A stretch of 64,000 nt of DNA, taken from the NCBI RefSeq assembly GCF_036010325.1, contig NZ_CP108549.1:4774001-4838000 (forward strand). Reading direction: 5' to 3'. Shown here piece by piece: positions 58,268 through 64,000 of this stretch (position 1 is the stretch's first letter; each line of letters begins with the position of its first letter). The translations under genes were made by a program, and so were the position numbers. The notes under the pieces were generated by a model that was not told where the DNA came from, did no database searches, and was given only the letters and a program-made list of their open reading frames with translations. Origin of the DNA: Streptomyces sp. NBC_01210 (lineage in GTDB: Bacteria; Actinomycetota; Actinomycetes; Streptomycetales; Streptomycetaceae).

Positions 58268-61132
58268 TCAGGTCGCCTCGCGGCGGGACAGTGCCCCGCG
58301 GGAGCGGGTGACCACTGCCGCCAGGAGCGCGGCGCCCAGCGGAACGGCGATGAGCAGCGCGGCCAGGGTCGCCCAGGGCACGATGATCGGCACATACGGC
58401 GTCGAATTGAACGAGCCGAAGCCCTGGTCCAGCGCCTGCTCGTAGAACTTCATCTGCTGGCGCTTCTCGGTGAGCCGCAGCCCGACCGCCGGGAGCACAC
58501 CCGCCGCCGAGCCCAGCAGCACACCCATCGCAGCCACCACGCCGCACTGGAACCCGCTGAGCGTCCTGCGGACCCGCGGCGGCGCGCCGACCGCGGCGAG
58601 CGTCTTCAGATCGGCCTCGGCATCCGCTTGGGCGAGGCCCGTGGCGATACCGGCCGCACCGATGGTGATCAGTCCGGCGAAGACGGTCAGCGCCAGCAGG
58701 ATGATGCTGTTCTCGCTGGTGTAGCCCTCTTCGACATACAGGTTGATGTCGGATCCGGTCTTGTCGAGCTCTCCGTCCAGCCGCTGGCGCTGCTCACTGC
58801 TCGGCATCTTGTCGGTGGAGTAGTACGCGCCGAGCGGGACGGTCGTCATACCGGAGTCCTTGGCCGCGGCAGTCGGCACGATCATCGAGACGCCGTACGA
58901 GGTGGGCTCACCGGCGACCTGGTGCGCGGTGAACGTCTTGATCTCGCCGGGTACCTCCTTGCCCTTCTCCGCGGCCGCGTCGGCCTTCTTGGTGTCGGTG
59001 ATCAGACGGATGCTGATCTTTCCCTTGGTGTCGAGGTTGCGCTTGTCGAACGAGAGGATCTGTCCGGCAGCCAGTGCCTTCTCGGCCGCCGCGTCCTCGA
59101 TTCCGAGCACCTTCAGCAGCTTCGCGTCGCCGACCAGCACACCGCTGTCGGCGTAGGCGGAGCCCCCGCCCGAGTTCTCCTTGCAGCGCCAGTCCTGGCT
59201 GAGCTTGCGGCGTTCGGCCTTGCTGTACTTCGTCGAAGGGTCCTCGTTCGGATTGGCCGGGTCGGTCATCCACAGCGGGCACTGGTTGGCCTTGGGCACG
59301 ACGACCTCATAGCGGCCGCAGCCCTCTGCACCGCCGTACATCGAGCAGTTGGACTTCCCGACGGAGATACGGTCCACATCGGCCCGTACGTCGATCGGCA
59401 GCATCTTCTGCACGGTGGCGCGCACCGCAGGCACGTCCCGCCCGCCGGCCTCGTCGAGCATCACGACGACCGCCCCGTGGGGCAGGCGCGCCTCGTACTC
59501 GGCCCTGCCCTGGGCGTCGCTGCTCGCGGCGTAGGTCGCCACGGCCACCGTGCCCGCGACGGCGGCCAGCACCGCGGCCACGGCGGGAGCCGTACGGCCC
59601 CGGTTGCGTACCGCGTCACGCAGGGCGAGGCGCGGCGAGAGCGGAAGGATGCGTCCGGTCCGGCCGAACAGGCCCACCAGGGCGGGGGTCAGCGCGACCA
59701 CGCCCAGCTCGGCGATGGCGCTGCCGCCCGCGACGACGATGGACTCGTCGGTCATCGTCGACCCGTAGAGCGCGATCGCAGCGCCCAGACCGACCGCGAT
59801 CAGCCCGATCACCGGGAGTACCCGGCTGCTCTTGCGTACACCGCGACGGCCGGTGAGCGAGGCGAGCACGCTCTGCCGGGACGAGGTGACGGCCGGGACG
59901 ATCGCGGCCATCAGGCCGGTGAACACGGCGAGCAGCCCGATGCCGAGCAGCTCCAGCGGCCGTACGTCGAAGCTGCCGAAGCGCTTGCCCAGGTAGTCCT
60001 CGAGCAGCGGCTGCAGCGCGAAGGTGAGGAGCAGACCGAGGATGGTGCCGACGACGGCCGCGGCGAAACCGATCACCAGACCGCCGGCGAGGACGATGGC
60101 ACGTATATGGCGCCGGTCACCGCCGTTGGCGCCGACCAGACCGAGCTGGCGGCGCGAGCGCCGGGCGCCGACCGCGAAGGCGGGCCCTGCCAGCAGACAG
60201 ATCTCCAGCATCGCGAGGCCGACGACGGTGCCGACGGCCGCGAGGGCCGCGGCCTTGGCGGCCGTGCTCTCCTCGTAGTTGCCCCAGCCTTCTTGCTGGT
60301 AGATCGGGATCTCGGACCTGGCCGGCGGGTCGAGGGCGACGGCGCGTGAATTGACCGTCACGCCCTTGGCATTGGCCTGCTTGACCATGTTCCACGTGAA
60401 ACCACCGGAGATGCGCACCAGCTGCGTAGTGCTCGCTTCGGTGCCGGGCAGTCCGGCCTTTTCGAGAGCCTTGTCGAGCGGGGTGAGCAGCGCGCCGGGC
60501 AGCGCGTTGACCTGGTCGGTCTCCAGCGCGTCGGGGAGTTCGTATGCGCCGACGATCTTGTACTCGCGGTCGAGGCCGCGCGCGGTGAGCGTGGAGCCCA
60601 CCTTCAGACCGCTGGACTCCAGGAAGTGCGTGGTCGCGGCGACCTCGTCGGCCTTCTGCGGGAGCCGGCCGTGGTCGACGACCATGATGCCCTTGGTCAT
60701 CGGGTCGGAGGACTTCAACTCGCGGATCTCGGTGTTCAGCAGACCGTGCGTGGTGCGCAGCTTGCCCGAACCCTGCGAGTCCGTCAGGGACTTGGCGCCG
60801 GCAGGCAGTGCCTTGGTGATATCGGTCTTGCCGTCGGGCCACGGCTTGTTGTCGAAGTCCCCCACCGGCGTGGAGCTGTTGGCGTCCGGTGTCTGCATGA
60901 TGGCCAGACCGCCCATGCCTGGATCTGCCAGCCGTGCGTCGGCCGCCCCCAGTGAACGCTCAAGGCTCTGCTCGGTGGAGAGCTCGGCGCTGCGCAGGGT
61001 CAGATCCGCGGCGCTCACGCCGAGGATGGGAAGGGCGATCATCGCCAGGACGAGGAAGCTGCGGCCTTTGGAGCGCCAGGCGTCGCGGCGGGCGATTCGG
61101 ATCGCGGCACGCCAGGAGTGATACCAGGTCAT
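58268..61132 (-). CDS. FtsX-like ABC transporter permease
   Basis: 954 residues with the duplicated FtsX/MacB layout: an N-terminal helix after WRSKGRSFLVLAMIALPILG, a large extracytoplasmic domain (about 60-295), a helix bundle, a second extracytoplasmic domain (about 545-790) with several cysteines, and a final helix bundle (LALTVFAGLITIGAAGIATG). Such permeases usually act mechanically on exported peptides, antibiotics or lipoproteins. Its ATG overlaps the stop of the ATPase gene (TGATG). A parS-like 14-mer lies in the coding sequence at 60389-60402. Confidence 0.9.
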   Translation of the reverse strand: MTWYHSWRAAIRIARRDAWRSKGRSFLVLAMIALPILGVSAADLTLRSAELSTEQSLERSLGAADARLADPGMGGLAIMQTPDANSSTPVGDFDNKPWPDGKTDITKALPAGAKSLTDSQGSGKLRTTHGLLNTEIRELKSSDPMTKGIMVVDHGRLPQKADEVAATTHFLESSGLKVGSTLTARGLDREYKIVGAYELPDALETDQVNALPGALLTPLDKALEKAGLPGTEASTTQLVRISGGFTWNMVKQANAKGVTVNSRAVALDPPARSEIPIYQQEGWGNYEESTAAKAAALAAVGTVVGLAMLEICLLAGPAFAVGARRSRRQLGLVGANGGDRRHIRAIVLAGGLVIGFAAAVVGTILGLLLTFALQPLLEDYLGKRFGSFDVRPLELLGIGLLAVFTGLMAAIVPAVTSSRQSVLASLTGRRGVRKSSRVLPVIGLIAVGLGAAIALYGSTMTDESIVVAGGSAIAELGVVALTPALVGLFGRTGRILPLSPRLALRDAVRNRGRTAPAVAAVLAAVAGTVAVATYAASSDAQGRAEYEARLPHGAVVVMLDEAGGRDVPAVRATVQKMLPIDVRADVDRISVGKSNCSMYGGAEGCGRYEVVVPKANQCPLWMTDPANPNEDPSTKYSKAERRKLSQDWRCKENSGGGSAYADSGVLVGDAKLLKVLGIEDAAAEKALAAGQILSFDKRNLDTKGKISIRLITDTKKADAAAEKGKEVPGEIKTFTAHQVAGEPTSYGVSMIVPTAAAKDSGMTTVPLGAYYSTDKMPSSEQRQRLDGELDKTGSDINLYVEEGYTSENSIILLALTVFAGLITIGAAGIATGLAQADAEADLKTLAAVGAPPRVRRTLSGFQCGVVAAMGVLLGSAAGVLPAVGLRLTEKRQQMKFYEQALDQGFGSFNSTPYVPIIVPWATLAALLIAVPLGAALLAAVVTRSRGALSRREAT
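60389..60402. other. parS-like site, one mismatch, inside the permease gene
   Basis: GTTCCACGTGAAAC differs at one base from the parS consensus. Within a coding gene it could be chance, but about 7 kb away lies the perfect site at 53097. Confidence 0.45.
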
Positions 61133-61884
61133 CACAGTTCTGCCGCCTGGCCGGAGAGCAGCGAGTCGGCCTGGCTGCGGATGGTCTGGTCGACTACGGC
61201 GCCGTCGCGCAGGAAGACCACGCGGTCCGCCCAGGCCGCGAAGCGCGGTTCGTGGGTGACGAGAATGCCGGCCGCGCCACCGTCGCAGCGCGAGCGCAGC
61301 AGGGCGAGAACGGACTCGCCGGTCTCGGAGTCCAGTGCGCCGGTCGGTTCGTCGGCGAGGACAAGACGTCGCTCGCCGACCAGGGCGCGAGCGATGGCCA
61401 CCCGCTGCTGCTGACCGCCCGACATCTCGTCCGGGAAGCGGTCGGCGAGATGGCCGAGGTCCATCTCCTCCAGGGCGGCGACGGCCTCGGTACGGGCCTT
61501 GCGTGCGGAGATCCCGTCGAGTTCGCGCGGCAGGGCGACATTCTCGGCGGCGGTGAGGGCCGGGATGAGGTTGTAGTCCTGGAAGACGTAGCCGATGCTG
61601 CGGCGGCGCAGGGCGGCGAGCGTCTTGCGGCCGGCGGTGGTGATGTCGGTGTTCTCGACGATCACCCGTCCCGAGGTGGGCGCGTCGAGGCCGCCCGCGA
61701 TGGTGAGCAGCGTGGACTTGCCGGAGCCCGACGGGCCCATGACGGCGACGAGTTCGCCGGGAAAGACATCGAGGTTGATGCCGCGCAGGGCATGCACCTC
61801 GGTGGCGCCGCTGCCGTGGACGCGGGTCAGTTGCTGGAGTTGCAGCACTGGCTGTTGTGACGGCTGTGACTGGTGGTCGGACAT
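61132..61884 (-). CDS. ABC transporter ATP-binding protein (MacB/LolD type)
   Basis: 250 residues. Walker A GPSGSGKST, Q-loop VFQDYNLIPALTA, signature MSGGQQQRVAIARAL, Walker B LVLADEPTGALD, and switch His in VTHEPR. It drives the FtsX-like permease to which it is coupled. AAGGGGGA precedes the ATG at 61884. A PadR-type gene lies upstream in the same orientation and probably controls the operon. Confidence 0.95.
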   Translation of the reverse strand: MSDHQSQPSQQPVLQLQQLTRVHGSGATEVHALRGINLDVFPGELVAVMGPSGSGKSTLLTIAGGLDAPTSGRVIVENTDITTAGRKTLAALRRRSIGYVFQDYNLIPALTAAENVALPRELDGISARKARTEAVAALEEMDLGHLADRFPDEMSGGQQQRVAIARALVGERRLVLADEPTGALDSETGESVLALLRSRCDGGAAGILVTHEPRFAAWADRVVFLRDGAVVDQTIRSQADSLLSGQAAEL

Positions 61885-62012
61885 GAAGGGTCCCCCTTGG
61901 ACGGATGGCGTTCGTACGAGCGGATGTATGGAGACTCGGTGGCCGGTGGGGCGGGTGGCCGGTGGCCCGGTGGCCCCGAGATGAGCGGGAAGCCGCGGGA
62001 AGCTCGGGTGGG

Positions 62013-62711
62013 CTATGTCGGCGGTGCGGGCCGCGCGTGCGCCGGAGACGTGGGCTGCGTCGAGGACGCGGGGTGCGGCGGAGATACGGAATGCGGCGGA
62101 GGTTCGGGGTGCGGCGGGGGCGGGACCAGGGAAGCGGTCGTCGGGTGCCCGGCTGCCCGCTCGGCCGCCGCTGAGAGGCGGATCAACCGCACCTCGCAAT
62201 GGTCGAGCCAGCGCGCTTCGGCTTCGGTCTGGAAGATCAGCTGCTCCAGGACGAGCAGCCAGGCCACGTCGTCACGCTCCTGCGAGCCCCCGCTCTCGAT
62301 GGCGGCAAGGGCCTGCGCCTTGAGCCGGGTGTAGTCCTGCATCGCCTTCACGGTGTGGTGGCGCTGGGACTGGATGACGGCACGGATGTCCACGCCGGGC
62401 GCACCGACCGCCATCGCGAGCTTGATGGCCAGCTCGTCACGGGGCGGACTGCTGCGGTCCACGGGCGTCTCGAACCAGCTCTTCAGCTCGGCGCGCCCGG
62501 CATCGGTGATGACGTACAGCGCATGGCCGGCGTCGTCCTCGCCGTCCTGGGCGACCATGCCGTCGCGCTCCAGGCGGTTGAGGGTCGTATAGACCTGCCC
62601 GACGTTGAGCGGCCAGGTGGCACCGGTGCGCGACTCGAACTCCGTACGGAGCTGGGAGCCGTAGCGAGGACCGGGCTCCAGGAGGGCGAGAAGCCCGTGG
62701 CGGATCGACAT
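62013..62711 (-). CDS. PadR family transcriptional regulator
   Basis: 232 residues. The N-terminal winged helix is MSIRHGLLALLEPGPRYGSQ with LNVGQVYTTLNRLERDGMVA; the C-terminal helical dimer domain follows, then a 45-residue Pro/His/Ala-rich tail that looks disordered. PadR proteins commonly repress adjacent drug-exporter genes, here the ABC exporter 128 bases downstream. The start codon lies inside a 24-bp palindrome, suggesting autorepression. Confidence 0.9.
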   Translation of the reverse strand: MSIRHGLLALLEPGPRYGSQLRTEFESRTGATWPLNVGQVYTTLNRLERDGMVAQDGEDDAGHALYVITDAGRAELKSWFETPVDRSSPPRDELAIKLAMAVGAPGVDIRAVIQSQRHHTVKAMQDYTRLKAQALAAIESGGSQERDDVAWLLVLEQLIFQTEAEARWLDHCEVRLIRLSAAAERAAGHPTTASLVPPPPHPEPPPHSVSPPHPASSTQPTSPAHARPAPPT

Positions 62712-62733
62712 ACTCAGTATGTATACCGAGTAT
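62710..62733. promoter_or_regulatory. PadR-type palindrome overlapping the padR start codon
   Basis: A 24-bp imperfect dyad: ATACTC at one end, GAGTAT at the other, with GTAT/ATAC elements in between (inner sequence AGTATGTATACC). It is AT-rich against a GC-rich background. Binding here would block the padR promoter and start. Confidence 0.6.
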
Positions 62734-62795
62734 GGCGGACTCGGCAACCCTCGAGAGACGGAGTCTGTGCGTCCGTCTTGAGGGGGACATGATGA

Positions 62796-63407
62796 TCAAC
62801 GGCGCCTCAATCGCACGCCCAGGAAGCCGATTCCGAGCCCCATGAGCGTCATCCCGGCCCCCAGTGACAGCGGCGAGATCTGGTGCCCGACGACCTCGGG
62901 GACGGCCTGTGGGGCCTGCTGATGTGCGGCGGCGGGGGCGGAAGGGGTCGGAGTGGGGATCGGGGAGTCCTGGGGATCCTCCTGCTCCTCCGTCTGGAGT
63001 TCCTCATCCGTCTGGAGTTCCTCATCCTCCGTGGGAGGGGGCTCGGACGCGGACAGCCGCGTGTCGGACGGAGCGGAATGGGACGCGGACGCTGCGTCGG
63101 ACGGCGTACGGTGCGGCCGGTCCGGGTGGTCCGGGTGGTCCGGGTGGTCGGGATGGTCGGGATGGTCGGGGCGCTCCGGCCGGTCCGGGCTCTCCGACTC
63201 ACTCGGGCTCGTGCTCCTGGGGGACCGCCCGGGCCGCGGACGCCCTTCCCCGGCATGCCGCCCCGCAAGGGACGCCGAGACGTTGGGCCTGGCCGTCGGG
63301 GTGCGGTCGGGGGCCTCGGACTCCTCGTCGGCGTACGCGTGGGGCATGGCCAGCAGCAGAAGCGACGCGACCGTGATCGCGCACTGTGTGCGGAGCCGTG
63401 GAGTCAC
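62796..63407 (-). CDS. Secreted, membrane-anchored protein with (Asp-His-Pro) repeats
   Basis: 203 residues. Signal peptide 1-26 ends at HAYADEE. Most of the mature part is low-complexity: Ser/Pro/Arg-rich segments, a tandem DHP repeat of five units (PDHPDHPDHPDHP), and two short repeats of DEELQT. A C-terminal hydrophobic helix (LSLGAGMTLMGLGIGFLGVR) ends in Arg-rich residues, a stop-transfer anchor without an LPXTG sorting signal. GAGGGG precedes the GTG start. Function unknown; the His-rich repeat could bind metal. Confidence 0.7.
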   Translation of the reverse strand: MTPRLRTQCAITVASLLLLAMPHAYADEESEAPDRTPTARPNVSASLAGRHAGEGRPRPGRSPRSTSPSESESPDRPERPDHPDHPDHPDHPDHPDRPHRTPSDAASASHSAPSDTRLSASEPPPTEDEELQTDEELQTEEQEDPQDSPIPTPTPSAPAAAHQQAPQAVPEVVGHQISPLSLGAGMTLMGLGIGFLGVRLRRR

Positions 63408-63497
63408 CGGGTGACCCCCCTCCCGTGCCGAGTCGCCGAGATATCGGACTCAGCGTCACATGGCATGACACTTCCGGCATCTCGGGGCAGGAGAACG

Positions 63498-63538
63498 GGG
63501 AACGGCCCGGCACGCGGAGCGCGTGCCGGGCCGTTCCC
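63498..63538. terminator. Strong stem-loop after the PASTA protein gene
   Basis: An 18-bp perfect stem (63498-63515 with 63521-63538; core AACGGCCCGGCACGC) over the 5-base loop GGAGC. It lies 38 bases beyond the minus-strand stop at 63576. Confidence 0.88.
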
Positions 63539-63575
63539 GGAAACGGGCCGTCCCTCGGAAAGCGAGCGGGTCGGG

Positions 63576-64000
63576 CTAGCCGGCCTTGCCCGTGGAGATC
63601 GTGATCTCGAACTCCTGGCTCTTCGGTACGACAGCCTCGCCGGAGCTCGGGTACTGCAGGATGACGGCGTCCTTGGGGTACTGAGGGTTGTTCTCCTCAG
63701 TCACCTTCCAGGTCCAGCCGGCGGCCCGCAGGCAGTCCTTGACCGAGAGGAGGTCCTTGTAGAGGAGATTGGGGGCCTGGACCTTCGCCGGGTCATTGCC
63801 GTCTTCCGTGGCATTCGAGCACTCCGTCGCCTCGATGGTCCGCGTACGGTCCGGGGCCAGGGCCCCGGCCTCCGCCGACTGGCTCGCGCTCGGGTCGTCG
63901 CCCGCGTTGTCGCCGCCACCCGGGTCGTCCTTGTTCAGAGCGAGCGCCGTGATCAGACCTCCGATCGCCAGCAGCGCCACCACGATGGCGCCCACGATGA
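63576..64000 (-). CDS. PASTA-domain membrane protein, C-terminal part (probable Ser/Thr kinase)
   Basis: The gene runs off the right edge; 141 residues of its C-terminal end are visible. A transmembrane helix (GAIVVALLAIGGLITALALN) is followed by a short acidic linker and one PASTA domain (VQAPNLLYKDLLSVKDCLRA, ending VPKSQEFEITISTG). PASTA domains bind cell-wall fragments on the outside of PknB-type kinases; the kinase domain would lie beyond the window. Only one PASTA unit is present, and other PASTA proteins are possible. Confidence 0.75.
   Translation of the reverse strand, partial: IVGAIVVALLAIGGLITALALNKDDPGGGDNAGDDPSASQSAEAGALAPDRTRTIEATECSNATEDGNDPAKVQAPNLLYKDLLSVKDCLRAAGWTWKVTEENNPQYPKDAVILQYPSSGEAVVPKSQEFEITISTGKAG

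Noticed and set aside
58097..60349. A 750-residue open frame on the plus strand opposite bpa and the ABC permease
   Set aside because: Arg/Gly/His-rich low-complexity translation with no motif; the minus strand carries a convincing FtsX permease and Bpa.
63119..63179. Tandem short DNA repeats considered as a CRISPR array
   Set aside because: The repeats are 9-mers encoding Asp-His-Pro inside a coding frame, without spacers.

Overview
The window is high-GC actinobacterial DNA, almost certainly Streptomyces. Reasons: G/C-rich third codon positions, many GTG starts, ATGA/GTGA/TGATG gene overlaps, a LAL-type LuxR regulator with a rare TTA codon, Baeyer-Villiger and P450 enzymes, a type I terpene cyclase, bkd and paa clusters and a Bpa proteasome activator. 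A perfect chromosomal parS (GTTTCACGTGAAAC, 53097-53110), two one-mismatch parS-like sites and several DnaA-box 9-mers in intergenic DNA suggest the right half lies near oriC.

Left part (1-25.7 kb), accessory. It opens with the 3' end of a GH15 glycosidase and a ClC channel. Next comes a catabolic island: a self-sufficient P450-reductase fusion (2927-6178); a minus-strand set of BVMO-like flavoprotein, acyl-CoA ligase, MFS protein, formylglycine-generating enzyme, class II aldolase and 2-hydroxyacid dehydrogenase; a divergent TetR gene with a 17-bp operator; and plus-strand alpha/beta hydrolase, SDR and lactate-2-monooxygenase-like genes, followed by a PucR-type regulator. The chemistry suggested is hydroxylation, oxidation to a ketone, Baeyer-Villiger insertion, ester cleavage and CoA activation; the substrate is unknown. 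The island is decaying: its arylsulfatase is reduced to both ends, leaving the FGE without a visible partner, the MFS gene has lost its middle, and an SDR paralogue and another flavoenzyme are relics. A terpene cyclase faces a giant LuxR regulator across a 20-bp palindrome, and a D-cysteine desulfhydrase-like gene follows.

Middle part (25.8-53.1 kb), mostly housekeeping. It holds a KimA-like K+ importer; a NarL-type two-component pair whose kinase has an extra C-terminal membrane and extracytoplasmic domain; azoR/hxlR; DUF2252; a J-domain-like protein; a rhodanese; an acyl-CoA dehydrogenase; the phenylacetyl-CoA epoxidase operon paaABCDE; a DUF5819-HTTM-TrmH operon; paaN; a 3-hydroxyacyl-CoA dehydrogenase with a TetR (PaaR-like) gene; an Lrp regulator divergent from bkdABC; and mobA-like and moeA genes. 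Three related palindromes, before paaA, between paaN and paaH, and before bkdA, suggest a shared TetR operator.

Right part (53.1-64 kb). An ancestral K+ channel gene, start-coupled to moeA, is split. Its head (53104-53220) and its RCK tail (55854-56513) flank about 2.6 kb that carries a complete homologous K+ channel, a broken Nudix gene and a lipoprotein gene. Then come a quinone oxidoreductase, bpa, an FtsX-type ABC exporter with a PadR regulator and palindrome, a DHP-repeat surface protein and the C-terminal end of a PASTA protein.

No rRNA, tRNA, CRISPR array or transposase was recognised.
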